DNA from: Nanobdellota archaeon
Lineage (GTDB): Archaea; Nanobdellota; Nanobdellia; Woesearchaeales; UBA11576
Direction of reading: 5' to 3'
Assembly: GCA_018830225.1 (NCBI GenBank)
Contig: JAHJSS010000022.1
Coordinates: 1 to 38,710 of the forward strand
Length of the DNA: 38,710 nt
In this document: piece by piece, positions 21,753 to 29,628 of the stretch
Layout: each line of letters opens with the position of its first letter
Numbering within the stretch: the first letter of the stretch is position 1
Notes under the pieces: generated by a model
The model's input: only the letters and a program-made list of their open reading frames with translations
The model's database searches: none
What the model was told of the DNA's origin: nothing
Made by a program: the position numbers and the translations under genes

Positions 21753-22604
21753 CTATTTCACCACTGCCTTGAATGCTGCTATCGCCACTTCTATCTGTCT
21801 CTTGTCCGGCTCCTTTGTGGTTATCTTCTGCAGTCCTAGTCCTGGCCAGACAAGGATGTTGAGCAGTGTGCTCTTCGGGAACTTTGCTCCCAGCTTGAGC
21901 AGCTCATAGCTTATCCCTGCTATCACAGGTAGCAGCAGTATCCTTCCTGCGAGCTTCATCCAGAAGCTGTCGCTCACTATGAAAGAGAATATGATTATGC
22001 TTGTGACCAGTACTATCAGCAGGAATGTCGTGCCGCATCTCCTGTGGAGCGTGGTGTACTTTTTGACATTGGCCACTGTGAGCTTCTTGCCGTCCTCGTA
22101 GCAGTTGACTGTCTTGTGCTCTGCTCCGTGGTACTCGAACAGCCTGCGCACGTCTTTTAGGAGCGATATCGCGAGGATGTAGATGATGAATATGACAACC
22201 CTTATCACGCCGTCGATGAGGTTGAACAGCACACCCTTTGTCTGGGTTACCTTCGTCAGGTAGAGGGGCAGGAACACGAAGAGGCCTACTGCGACCGCTA
22301 TTGCGATGATTGTGGTTATCGCGAACTCTGTCTTTGTTATCTTTGTCTCTTTCTCGCCGAGCGACTCGTTCGCGGAGTAGTTGAGCGCCTCTATGCCCAT
22401 CACGAGCATCTCTACCAGGTTGACTACGCCCCTGAAGAACGGCCATCCGAGGAACTTTATCCTTTTTGATATGAGTGTCTTCTTCTCTTTCTTGATCGAT
22501 ATCTTCTTGTCAGGCCTCCTGACTGCTATCGCTATTTTATCATCATTCTTCATGAGAACGCCTTCGATGACAGCCTGTCCCCCGATGTGCAGCTTCTTGG
22601 CCAT
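21753..22604 (-). CDS. DUF1385 (YqhQ-like) membrane protein
   Basis: The 283-residue protein shows the DUF1385 signatures: GGQAVIEGVLMKN near the N-terminus, WPFFRGVVNLVEML, and FEYHGAEHKTVNCYEDGKKL in the middle, the last rich in potential metal or catalytic residues. About four spans are seen. Bacterial relatives (YqhQ) have no settled function; family members are conserved across many phyla. It starts about 26-28 nt downstream of a strong minus-strand TATA box (22625-22637) and is followed directly by the histidine phosphatase gene. Confidence 0.85.
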   Translation of the reverse strand: MAKKLHIGGQAVIEGVLMKNDDKIAIAVRRPDKKISIKKEKKTLISKRIKFLGWPFFRGVVNLVEMLVMGIEALNYSANESLGEKETKITKTEFAITTIIAIAVAVGLFVFLPLYLTKVTQTKGVLFNLIDGVIRVVIFIIYILAISLLKDVRRLFEYHGAEHKTVNCYEDGKKLTVANVKKYTTLHRRCGTTFLLIVLVTSIIIFSFIVSDSFWMKLAGRILLLPVIAGISYELLKLGAKFPKSTLLNILVWPGLGLQKITTKEPDKRQIEVAIAAFKAVVK

Positions 22605-22624
22605 TGTAAAAAGCGATACCGCCT

Positions 22625-22637
22625 TATTATATATAGT
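22625..22637 (-). promoter_or_regulatory. TATA box of the DUF1385 operon
   Basis: On the minus strand ACTATATATAATA is centred about 27 nt from the ATG at 22604. It lies within 20 bases of the end of the winged-helix gene. Confidence 0.6.
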
Positions 22638-22644
22638 TAACCCT

Positions 22645-23052
22645 TCAGAGCCTCAGCTCTCCATCTATCTCTTTTGCTATGTCTTCGAGGTCATCGCAGG
22701 TCCGCATTATGTCCTTTCGCAGCTCTTGTATGAGTAACTGCAGCCTGTCCACGCGTAAGAAGTATCTTTTGCTTTCATGGATTACTATGCCTGCTTCCAT
22801 GAGCCTGTTGATGTGGTGCACGACTGTCCCGCGGGTCAGCCCTAGCCGATAGGCAAGCTCGTCAGAAGATATCGGCTGTTTCCTTTTGGCTGCCTTCAGA
22901 AGTTCTATGAACACCCTGAAGCAGCTCTTGTCCTTGTCTCTGAGGTTGAACAGCCCCAGTGAGTTGCCCAGGAATTGGAGGTCGTCATTGACATTCTTCT
23001 CTGTAGGTCTTCGGATCTTTACTATTGTTATCTTCTGGTGTATGAATGCCAA
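22645..23052 (-). CDS. winged-helix transcriptional regulator divergent from grpE
   Basis: In this 135-residue protein an N-terminal 45-residue part precedes a winged helix (about 46-100): ISSDELAYRLGLTRGTVVHHINRLMEAGIV has the turn and recognition helix, and HESKRYFLRVD the wing. The C-terminal helix (LQLLIQELRKDIMRTCDDLEDI) probably dimerises. The start is a TTG with GGGTGGG five bases upstream; an upstream in-frame TAA excludes a longer form. It faces grpE across a 130-bp divergent promoter, so it is a candidate heat-shock regulator comparable in position, not sequence, to Phr-type repressors. Confidence 0.8.
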   Translation of the reverse strand: MAFIHQKITIVKIRRPTEKNVNDDLQFLGNSLGLFNLRDKDKSCFRVFIELLKAAKRKQPISSDELAYRLGLTRGTVVHHINRLMEAGIVIHESKRYFLRVDRLQLLIQELRKDIMRTCDDLEDIAKEIDGELRL

Positions 23053-23094
23053 TTACCCACCCAAATTTTGCTCTTGTTGATATGTTGTTGTTCT

Positions 23095-23129
23095 GATATA
23101 TAAACTTTTTCCAAAACATTTATATATTA
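23095..23129. promoter_or_regulatory. divergent promoters, regulator gene and grpE
   Basis: GATATATAAAC (23095-23105, read on the minus strand as GTTTATATATC) serves the regulator gene, and CATTTATATATTA (23118-23129) serves grpE. The two TATA boxes are only about 20 bp apart, so one bound regulator could block both. Confidence 0.55.
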
Positions 23130-23185
23130 GTAGAGTTTACATGGTTTCTGTTGATTTAAGCTCGACCAAAATGGGGGGTATGACT

Positions 23186-23677
23186 ATGTCTAAAGACCCT
23201 AAAGAACCAAAGAAAAGCGACAAAAAAGAAGAGAAAGCCGACAAGGCTGACAATAAAGGATCTCAGATTGAAGAGCTCACAAATGACCTCAAGCGCGTCC
23301 AGGCTGATTTCGAGAACTACAAGAAGCGCGTTGAGCGCGACAACTCAAAGCTTTGTGAATACTCTAAGGCAGACATCATAAAGAAACTGCTTTCAGTGCT
23401 TGACTCTTTTGAGATGGCCCTCAAGAACACCGACAATCATGAGGAGTTCGTCAAGGGCGTTGAGCTGATCTACTCACAATTATACACCTTGCTGAATGAG
23501 GAGGGCCTGCAGCACATAGAGACTGTGGGAAAGAGGTTTGACCCTTACCTCCACGAGGTGCTTCTCTCTGAGAAGTCTGACAAGGAGGATGACATGATAC
23601 TTGAGGAGCTCCAGAAGGGGTACATGCTGAAGGACAAGGTATTGCGCCACAGCAAGGTGAAGGTGGCGAAGAAATGA
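23186..23677 (+). CDS. grpE: nucleotide exchange factor GrpE
   Basis: GrpE releases ADP from DnaK. The 163-residue protein has a charged N-terminus, a long coiled coil (IEELTNDLKRVQADFENYKKRVERDN), a helical bundle (LLSVLDSFEMAL) and the C-terminal beta wing with GKRFDPYLHEVLL and GYMLKDKVLRHSKVKV, all typical. The ATG at 23186 is chosen for the GGGGGG six bases upstream; ATGs at 23141, 23171 and 23180 are in frame. It begins the chaperone cluster and is divergent from a winged-helix regulator. Confidence 0.92.
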   Translation: MSKDPKEPKKSDKKEEKADKADNKGSQIEELTNDLKRVQADFENYKKRVERDNSKLCEYSKADIIKKLLSVLDSFEMALKNTDNHEEFVKGVELIYSQLYTLLNEEGLQHIETVGKRFDPYLHEVLLSEKSDKEDDMILEELQKGYMLKDKVLRHSKVKVAKK

Positions 23678-23835
23678 TGGTGCACGCAGCAGCACTGCCG
23701 CGCCTGCGTCGGTCGGTAAGTGATGCGGAAACCGGCTTTGTGTCAGTTGACTTTGAAGTCGGCGTGAGCCTGTATCGTCAGGATATGCAGATGTTTGCCG
23801 GCACGCGCACCAGCCGCGCAGTGCTGCTGGGTTGA
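23674..23835 (+). CDS. possible 53-residue ORF coupled to grpE
   Basis: An open frame starts with ATGATG overlapping the grpE stop and ends eight bases before the next gene. The product reads like a protein (TGFVSVDFEVGVSLYRQDMQ). Its arginine codons are all CGN and leucine CTG, unlike the AGG-rich neighbours, so it may be foreign. The same bases also form a structured element (see 23687-23829), which makes a purely non-coding origin possible. No homology is recognised. Confidence 0.35.
   Translation: MMVHAAALPRLRRSVSDAETGFVSVDFEVGVSLYRQDMQMFAGTRTSRAVLLG
23687..23829. repeat. inverted-repeat-bounded element after grpE
   Basis: CAGCAGCACTGC (23687-23698) pairs perfectly with GCAGTGCTGCTG (23818-23829), and after a bulged C three more GC pairs follow. 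The CAGCAGC start and the single bulge resemble the arms of family A copies 1 and 4, but the inner motifs of families A and B are not present. Confidence 0.45.
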
Positions 23836-23842
23836 GGATAAG

Positions 23843-24355
23843 ATGAGGATAACAAAAGACACATCACTTGAGGGAGTGAAAAAGATAGGTGAGAAGTGCG
23901 GCAGGTGCGGCAGGTGCTGCTCTTACGGCTCAGGTTTCATGCTCGAGTCAGAAGTCCCGCGCATCTCCGCGTTCCTGAATATCACCAAAGAGAAGTTCGT
24001 GAAGGATCTCCTCGAGGAGACAGAGATATTCCACACCAAGATATTCAAGATAAGGCCGTTCAAGAAGGAGGGCAGGCCTTACGGCCCGTGCATGTTCCTG
24101 GACAAGAACCTTTGTCGCATACATGCGGTCAAGCCGCTGCACTGCAGCATCGGCAACTGCGGGGAGCACGGCGATGACCTGCACGTGTGGTTCATGGTCA
24201 ACTATTGCCTGAACATCTACGACCCAGAATCCGTCCGCCAGTACGCGTCGTATCTTAAGACCGGCGGGCGCATGATTCCGGGTGCGGAGATGGAGAGGCT
24301 GTTCCCTGACAAGGATGTGCTCAAGAAGATATTGAGTTATGAGAGATTCAAATGA
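23843..24355 (+). CDS. YkgJ-family cysteine cluster protein
   Basis: The 170-residue protein has CxxCxxCC at residues 19-26 and then GPCMFLDKNLCRIHAVKPLHC, followed by CGEH, the order typical of the YkgJ (UPF0153) family, which is thought to bind an Fe-S cluster or zinc. The biochemical role is unknown. The ATG at 23843 has TGAGG six bases upstream; an earlier in-frame ATG at 23795 lies inside the preceding element and is rejected. The stop lies 19 bases before the DUF3467 start, within the grpE-dnaK interval. Confidence 0.84.
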   Translation: MRITKDTSLEGVKKIGEKCGRCGRCCSYGSGFMLESEVPRISAFLNITKEKFVKDLLEETEIFHTKIFKIRPFKKEGRPYGPCMFLDKNLCRIHAVKPLHCSIGNCGEHGDDLHVWFMVNYCLNIYDPESVRQYASYLKTGGRMIPGAEMERLFPDKDVLKKILSYERFK

Positions 24356-24374
24356 TATTTGGAGGATGATTTCG

Positions 24375-24728
24375 ATGGAACAGAAGAACCTTAACGTATC
24401 AGTGAATGAGGGCGACGCATTTTTCTGCCATGAGCTCTCTGTGAACTATAACCCTTTGCAGTTCTTGCTTGATTTCAAGTGCATAACGCCGAGGGTGGAC
24501 GTGCGCTCGAAGCAAGGGCCTGTGATAAACATAAAGCATAATGTCATCATGCTGGACCCTTATCATACCAAGCAGATGCTTGAGCTGCTCACCAGGGTCG
24601 TGTCTGACTATGAGAATGATTTCGGCAAGATAGTGAAGCCCAAGTCTGTCGAGAAGATGGAGAAGAAGATAAAGACCAAGGAGAGCGGTGACAAGAAGAC
24701 CATCGCCGCCCCGACGTATTTCGGTTAG
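24375..24728 (+). CDS. DUF3467 family protein
   Basis: The 117-residue protein matches the DUF3467 pattern: FFCHELSVNYNPLQFLLDF early, then a NIKHNVIMLDPYHTKQMLELL core and YENDFGKI. This small beta-rich family is found in bacteria and archaea without known function. A Lys-rich tail of about 30 residues follows. TTTGGAGGATGATTTCG before the ATG at 24375 supplies the ribosome binding site; an ATG at 24339 would overlap the preceding gene and add a non-conserved segment. Confidence 0.8.
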   Translation: MEQKNLNVSVNEGDAFFCHELSVNYNPLQFLLDFKCITPRVDVRSKQGPVINIKHNVIMLDPYHTKQMLELLTRVVSDYENDFGKIVKPKSVEKMEKKIKTKESGDKKTIAAPTYFG

Positions 24729-24738
24729 GAGGGTGAAG

Positions 24739-25062
24739 ATGGATCACTGCCAGAATGATTTCAGGCGTTCAAGGTCTGCCCTGAACGAGTATTTCCTCGA
24801 TGCGGGGAAGATACTGCGCTACCTGATAGGCAATGATGAGAAGCTTGATACGCTCATCATCTGCAACCCGTACAGGCAGCGCTTCGTGACGACAGACCAG
24901 GAGGTCTATCACGCCCTGGGCAGCGTCAAGGAGTACGACACGTTCAGGCTCAACAGGCTTTCCAAGCTTTTCGAGGCGGTCTCTGTCCGCACTGTCGCGA
25001 GGAAGCAGCTCCTCACAGATGACACCGTCGACAAGCTCAGGGCAGATGCATTGAGGGAATAA
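24739..25062 (+). CDS. small PIN-like protein, uncertain
   Basis: The 107-residue protein has a DTLIICNPYRQRFVTTDQEVYHALGS segment, which resembles the central part of PIN-type nucleases, where an acidic residue follows VTTD. The first strand and its aspartates (present in full PIN domains) are not convincing, so nuclease activity is not claimed. GAGGGTG precedes the ATG. It is adjacent to the CYTH gene with one base between stop and start. Confidence 0.55.
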   Translation: MDHCQNDFRRSRSALNEYFLDAGKILRYLIGNDEKLDTLIICNPYRQRFVTTDQEVYHALGSVKEYDTFRLNRLSKLFEAVSVRTVARKQLLTDDTVDKLRADALRE

Positions 25063-25063
25063 G

Positions 25064-25636
25064 ATGAAAGAGATTGAAGTGAAGATACTGGAGATAGATA
25101 CTAAGGTTATCCTTACAAAGATAAAAAGTATGGGTGCTACCTTTGTGGAGAAAGGTCTGGTCAGTCTCAAAGCGTATGACTTCCCTGATGACCGACTCGT
25201 CAAGAAGGGCCAGTTCATAAGGGTCCGCAAGATTGCGGGTCGTGTGGAACTGGTATTCAAGGATCCTCAGAAGGGAGACCGTATCAAGTATTGCGAAGAG
25301 ACACAGGTGACTGTCAGTGACTTTGACACTACTTGCGCACTGTTCGAGAAGATTGGCATGAAGAAGTTCGCTGAGATGGAGAAGTACCGTGCCACATATA
25401 AGGTCGGCGAATTCAGGATAGAGTTCGACAAGTATGCAGGCATACCTTGGTTTGTTGAAGTGGAAGCGCCTTCAGAAGAGGCATTGGTTGATTTTGTGCA
25501 GAAGCTTGGATTTGACCTTGATGACAAGGAGACGGTTGTCGCAAAGCTAATCAAAGATGTTTACGGAGAGCATATTCACTCTGTCAATTTCAAGGAGAAA
25601 GGCGAATTACCAGACTATGACAGTCTGTTTGAATAA
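25064..25636 (+). CDS. CYTH-domain protein (class IV adenylate cyclase/triphosphatase-like)
   Basis: The 190-residue protein has the CYTH signature EIEVKIL (residues 3-9), the basic strand FIRVRKI with RVELVFK, then EKYRATYKVGEFRIEFDKY and the acidic FVEVEAP. CYTH enzymes bind triphosphates in a tunnel of Lys, Arg and Glu residues and either hydrolyse triphosphate compounds or cyclise ATP. Which activity applies cannot be told from sequence. The gene lies immediately upstream of dnaK (gap 42 nt) and overlaps nothing. Confidence 0.86.
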   Translation: MKEIEVKILEIDTKVILTKIKSMGATFVEKGLVSLKAYDFPDDRLVKKGQFIRVRKIAGRVELVFKDPQKGDRIKYCEETQVTVSDFDTTCALFEKIGMKKFAEMEKYRATYKVGEFRIEFDKYAGIPWFVEVEAPSEEALVDFVQKLGFDLDDKETVVAKLIKDVYGEHIHSVNFKEKGELPDYDSLFE

Positions 25637-25678
25637 TAAAAACTAACAATACAATACACAACTAGGAGGGTAAATAAA

Positions 25679-27619
25679 ATGTCAAAGATAATCGGAATCG
25701 ATCTGGGCACGTCTAATTCAGCTGCAGCTTTCCTGGAGGCAGGCAGGCCTAAGATAATCCCTTCTGCAGAGGGTGCTACGCAGTACGGCAAGGCTTTTCC
25801 CAGCGTCGTGGCCTTCACCAAGGACCACCAGATGCTTGTTGGCGAGCCTGCGAGGCGTCAGGCAGTGTCCAATCCTGAGCGCACCATCACTGCTGCGAAG
25901 AGGAAGATGGGCACCAGCTTCAAGTACAAGATGAACAGCAAGGAGTACACTCCGCAGCAGATATCTGCGTTCATCCTGCAGAAGATAAAGAAGGACGCTG
26001 AAGAGTTCCTCGGCGAGAAGGTCGAGAAGGCAGTCATCACTGTTCCTGCCTATTTCGACGACAACCAGCGCCAGGCCACCAAGGACGCAGGAACGATCGC
26101 TGGTCTGGAGGTTGTCCGTATAATAAACGAGCCGACAGCAGCTTCTCTTGCGTATGGCCTTGACAAGTCTGACCAGGAGCACAAGATCCTTGTGTTTGAT
26201 TTCGGCGGCGGAACCCTTGACGTTACGATAATGGAGTTCGGTGAGGGTGTCTTCGAGGTGAAGTCAACATCAGGTGATACACAGCTCGGCGGCACTGACA
26301 TGGACCAGATCATAGTCGACTGGCTCGTGTCGGAGTTCAGGAAGTCTGAGGGCATTGACCTGGGCAAGGACCCCACCGCAGTGCAGCGTCTCCGTGAGGC
26401 TGCTGAGAAGGCGAAGATAGAGCTCTCGACGACGCTCGAAAGCGACATCAACCTGCCTTTCCTCAGCGCGACTGACAAGGGGCCTAAGCACATGGTCATG
26501 AAGCTGACACGCTCGAAGCTTGAGCAGCTCATCATGCATATCATAGAGAAGTGCAGGCACCCGATGGAGCAGGCGTTGTCTGATGCCAAGCTCAAGCCCA
26601 AGGAGGTGGACAAGATAATCCTTGTCGGCGGGCCTACAAGGATGCCGATAGTCAGGAAGTTTGTCCAGGATTTCATCGGCAAGCAGGTGGAGCGAGGAGT
26701 TGACCCTATGGAGTGCGTCGCCATGGGCGCTGCGATCCAGGGCGGTGTGCTCGCAGGTGAGGTCAAGGATGTGCTTCTGCTCGACGTGACCCCGCTCAGT
26801 CTAGGCATTGAGACTCTTGGAGGCATCTTCACTAAGCTGATCGACAGGAATACCACTATCCCGACCAAGAAGTCGCAGATATTCTCTACTGCGTCTGACA
26901 ATCAGCCCGCGGTCACCATCAGGGTGTTCCAGGGTGAGAGGCCGATGGCTGTCGACAACAAGCTGCTCGGGAATTTCGACCTTGTCGGCATACCTCCTGC
27001 ACCGAGGGGCGTGCCTCAGGTAGAGGTCACGTTTGACATCGACGCCAACGGAATACTTAACGTGTCTGCGAAGGACATCGGCACTGGCAAGCAGCAGGCG
27101 ATGACGATAACCGCGCCGAACAAGCTGAATGACACTGATGTCGAGAAGATGAGGAAGGAGGCCGAGGCCCACGCAGAGGATGACAAGAAGCGCAGGGAGG
27201 ATGCTGAGACAATCAACAAGGCAGACACTCTTGTCTACACTGCTGAGAAGACCCTCAAGGACATGGAGGGTAAGGTATCCGAGGACAATCTTAAGCCCAT
27301 AACTGCTGAGATCGCTGAGCTGAAGAAGCTTCTTGAGCCTGAGCAGAAGGATGTCGAGACCATAAGGAAGAAGCTTGATGAGCTCGAGAGGCTTGTGCAG
27401 GCTGCTGCGACTGAGATGTACCAGAAGGCCCAGCAGGAGTATGCGAAGACGCACCCTCAGGGTGGAGCCAAGCAGTCCAATCAGTCGCCGCCTGGCGGAG
27501 AGTCCGAGGAAGAGGGGCCCCCGCCGAAGAAAGGGAAGAAGGAGAAAGTGGTCGATGCAGACTACGAGGTAGAGGGTGACGCTCCCAAGAAGTCCGGCAG
27601 GAAGAAGGAGAAGAAATGA
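25679..27619 (+). CDS. dnaK: molecular chaperone DnaK (Hsp70)
   Basis: DnaK is an ATP-dependent folding chaperone, working with DnaJ and GrpE. It starts [13 protein letters not shown] with the phosphate-1 loop, followed by [25 protein letters not shown] and VGGPTRMP. Substrate-domain markers include [14 protein letters not shown] and the linker DVLLLDVTP. The protein is 646 residues, ending VVDADYE, then [14 protein letters not shown], so the usual acidic EEVD is absent and the tail is lysine-rich, as in many bacterial-type DnaKs with added charge. AGGAGGG is at 25664-25670. Bacterial-type DnaK in archaea is generally regarded as horizontally acquired. Confidence 0.97.
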   Translation: MSKIIGIDLGTSNSAAAFLEAGRPKIIPSAEGATQYGKAFPSVVAFTKDHQMLVGEPARRQAVSNPERTITAAKRKMGTSFKYKMNSKEYTPQQISAFILQKIKKDAEEFLGEKVEKAVITVPAYFDDNQRQATKDAGTIAGLEVVRIINEPTAASLAYGLDKSDQEHKILVFDFGGGTLDVTIMEFGEGVFEVKSTSGDTQLGGTDMDQIIVDWLVSEFRKSEGIDLGKDPTAVQRLREAAEKAKIELSTTLESDINLPFLSATDKGPKHMVMKLTRSKLEQLIMHIIEKCRHPMEQALSDAKLKPKEVDKIILVGGPTRMPIVRKFVQDFIGKQVERGVDPMECVAMGAAIQGGVLAGEVKDVLLLDVTPLSLGIETLGGIFTKLIDRNTTIPTKKSQIFSTASDNQPAVTIRVFQGERPMAVDNKLLGNFDLVGIPPAPRGVPQVEVTFDIDANGILNVSAKDIGTGKQQAMTITAPNKLNDTDVEKMRKEAEAHAEDDKKRREDAETINKADTLVYTAEKTLKDMEGKVSEDNLKPITAEIAELKKLLEPEQKDVETIRKKLDELERLVQAAATEMYQKAQQEYAKTHPQGGAKQSNQSPPGGESEEEGPPPKKGKKEKVVDADYEVEGDAPKKSGRKKEKK

Positions 27620-27625
27620 TTTTTT

Positions 27626-27897
27626 CAGCAGCGCCGCCGTGAATATGCGGGTGCTGTCAAGTTAAGTGTCATGCCGCCTAGTGAGCTGAGTGCAAAATAG
27701 GCGCTAAATGTCGCAGTTCAGCAGAAATAGGCAGCGAGAGAATCGCAGCGAGCGCGGCATGACACACTTCTTGACTTTACCGAATATGCGAGGCGTTGCT
27801 GCTTTAATGACGAGGCCGTTGTCGGGGGACGTCCCTTACGGGGAGACAGGCCCCTTGACATGAATACGCGGACGCCGAGCTTCACGCGGCGCTGCTG
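27626..27897. repeat. structured intergenic element, family A copy 4, interrupted by a mobile insertion
   Basis: CAGCAGCGCCGCCGTGAA (27626-27643) pairs with TTCACGCGGCGCTGCTG (27881-27897) with one bulged C. The motif GGGGGACGTCC plus CTTACGGGG is at 27824-27843, and ACGCCGAGC at 27872-27880. A 132-bp insertion (27650-27781) flanked by GAATATGCG splits the 5' side; removing it restores a sequence close to copy 1. This explains most of the 338-base gap between dnaK and the HD gene. Confidence 0.65.
27650..27781. mobile_element. 132-bp non-autonomous element (MITE-like), copy 1
   Basis: The ends are imperfect 26-bp inverted repeats (GGTGCTGTCAAG at the left, complement GGTAAAGTCAAG at the right, then both reach GTCATGCC). 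The 9-bp direct repeat GAATATGCG is at 27641-27649 and 27782-27790. The sequence is identical to 36420-36551. The core CGCCTAGTGAGCTG ... GCGAGCGCGG is shared with the family B elements. It encodes no protein; movement would need a transposase supplied from elsewhere. Confidence 0.85.
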
Positions 27898-27921
27898 TTC
27901 ATCAGCTTAACAAATACATTA

Positions 27922-27930
27922 AGTTTAAAT
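27922..27930 (+). promoter_or_regulatory. TATA box of the HD gene
   Basis: AGTTTAAAT lies about 31 nt upstream of the ATG at 27958, so the HD-dnaJ unit may start here rather than at the dnaK promoter. Confidence 0.45.
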
Positions 27931-27957
27931 TGTCTTGATTTTTTCCAGTTGCTGAAT

Positions 27958-28476
27958 ATGGAATCCCGTATCCCGTCAGAGCAGGAATGCCTTGAGCTTA
28001 TGGCAGAGGCCGGCCTAGCTTCTGCTGTGGTAAGGCACTCCATATCTGTCAAGAACTTTGCTTTGGGGCTCGCTGATGATGTGGAGAGGAGAGGCATAGC
28101 TGTCAACAGGCCTTTGCTTTCTGCTGCCGCGCTTCTGCATGACATAAAGAAGCTTGACGCAGAAGTCTGCCATGGCATTGAGGGTGGGGATTTTCTCCGG
28201 AGGAAAGGGTTTCCTGAGGTTGCTTCTGTTGTGGAGAAGCATTGCCTGATAAACCTTGATGACCCCAGCTTCGTGCCGAAGACTGCTGAAGAGAAGCTAC
28301 TGATGTATGCTGACCTGAGGGTCAGCACAGGGAAGATAGTCTCGCTTGATGAGCGTTTCGATTACATAAGGAAGCGATACAGGCCCAAGAGCCCGCAGGA
28401 GTTACAGGAGTACCTGGCTTTCGCGAAGAAGCTCGAGTGGGATCTGTTCGGCAGGGTTGATGGCGGGAAGGATTGA
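27958..28476 (+). CDS. HD-domain metal-dependent phosphohydrolase-like protein
   Basis: The 172-residue protein has HD residues in order: H at [10 protein letters not shown] in LLHDIKKLD, then H in VVEKHCL and D in YADLRVS. HD proteins hydrolyse nucleotides or phosphodiesters, often (p)ppGpp or small RNAs; this one is short with no extra domain. TTG 27949 is an alternative start, but the ATG fits the leaderless rule. The dnaJ start lies only five nt after its stop. Confidence 0.8.
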   Translation: MESRIPSEQECLELMAEAGLASAVVRHSISVKNFALGLADDVERRGIAVNRPLLSAAALLHDIKKLDAEVCHGIEGGDFLRRKGFPEVASVVEKHCLINLDDPSFVPKTAEEKLLMYADLRVSTGKIVSLDERFDYIRKRYRPKSPQELQEYLAFAKKLEWDLFGRVDGGKD

Positions 28477-28481
28477 TTGGG

Positions 28482-29621
28482 ATGGCCAAGGACTACTACA
28501 AGATGCTGGGCGTCGAGAAGAACGCTTCGAGGGATGAGATAAAGAAGGCTTACAAGCGTCTCGCAAAGAAGTTCCATCCTGACATTAACAAGGAGCTCGG
28601 CGCTGCTGAGAAGTTCAAGGAGATAAATGAGGCTGCTGCTGTGCTCGGTGATGACCAGAAGCGCGCCCAGTATGACCAGTTCGGCACTGCGGAGTTCCCT
28701 GGCGGCTTTGGCCCTGGCGCAGGGTTCGATTTCTCTGGATTCGATTTCAACAAGGAGTTCGATTTCGGCGATCTTTTCGAGAGCCTTTTCGCAGGAGGCC
28801 CTTTCGGCGGTTTCGGCCAGTCAAGGAGGCGCGGCCCGAGGCGAGGGGCTGACCTGCGTTATGATATGGAGATCGACCTTGAGGATGCTGTCACTGGTTC
28901 TGAGAAGCACATCACCATCCCGCGCTACGAGACATGCGGAAAGTGCAGGGGCACTGGTGCGGAATCCGATTCCGCGATACGCAGGTGCCCTGACTGCAAT
29001 GGCTCTGGCGTCGTGACCAGGACGCAGCGGACTCCCTTCGGCATGTTCCAGACGTCTTCAACCTGCAGGAACTGTCATGGTGATGGCAAGGTCATCGAGG
29101 AGAAATGTCCTATCTGTCATGGCACTGGCAGGGTCGAGGAGGAGCGCAAGATAAAGGTTGACCTCCCTGCAGGTGTCGAGACAGGAACTACTCTCAGGCT
29201 CAGTGGTCAGGGCGAGGCCGGTGAGAAGGGCGGAAGGCAGGGTGACCTGTACGTCGTGGTCCATGTGAATCCCCACAATGTCTTCGAGAGGAGAGGGAAT
29301 GATATCCATGTCGAGGTGCCTATATCTTTTGTCACTGCTGTCCTGGGCGACACTATAGAGGTGCCGACCATCGACGGCAAGGCAAAGCTGAAGATACCTG
29401 CAGCCACCCAGTCGAATACGCTGTTCAAGATGAACGGCAAGGGTGTCCCGTATATCAGGGGGTCAGGCACCGGCGACCAGTATGTGCGCGTCGTCGTTCA
29501 CACACCTGAGAACCTGAGCGTGAAGCAGAAGGAGTCTTTGAAGGTCTTCGCCAAGTCTATGGGAGATAAGATATCTCCGCAGAAGTCTTTCTTGGATAAG
29601 GTCAAGGAGAAGTTTGTCTAG
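28482..29621 (+). CDS. dnaJ: chaperone DnaJ (type I Hsp40)
   Basis: DnaJ stimulates DnaK ATPase and delivers unfolded proteins. The 379 residues contain the J domain ([12 protein letters not shown] in KKFHPDINK), a Gly/Phe-rich linker ([10 protein letters not shown]), and four CxxCxGxG zinc repeats ([32 protein letters not shown]). The C-terminal substrate domains follow with DLYVVVHV. All class I features are present. The ATG at 28482 is chosen, since the upstream TTG would overlap the HD gene more. It completes the grpE, dnaK, dnaJ set. Confidence 0.96.
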   Translation: MAKDYYKMLGVEKNASRDEIKKAYKRLAKKFHPDINKELGAAEKFKEINEAAAVLGDDQKRAQYDQFGTAEFPGGFGPGAGFDFSGFDFNKEFDFGDLFESLFAGGPFGGFGQSRRRGPRRGADLRYDMEIDLEDAVTGSEKHITIPRYETCGKCRGTGAESDSAIRRCPDCNGSGVVTRTQRTPFGMFQTSSTCRNCHGDGKVIEEKCPICHGTGRVEEERKIKVDLPAGVETGTTLRLSGQGEAGEKGGRQGDLYVVVHVNPHNVFERRGNDIHVEVPISFVTAVLGDTIEVPTIDGKAKLKIPAATQSNTLFKMNGKGVPYIRGSGTGDQYVRVVVHTPENLSVKQKESLKVFAKSMGDKISPQKSFLDKVKEKFV

Positions 29622-29628
29622 GCCTTGC

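Noticed and set aside
23795-23842. An N-terminal extension of the YkgJ-like protein (ATG at 23795)
   Set aside because: It would translate through the right arm of the inverted repeat and has no ribosome binding site; the ATG at 23843 has TGAGG.
26050-26901. A 283-codon minus-strand frame opposite dnaK
   Set aside because: dnaK is fully conserved across this stretch; the complement frame is Ser-rich noise.
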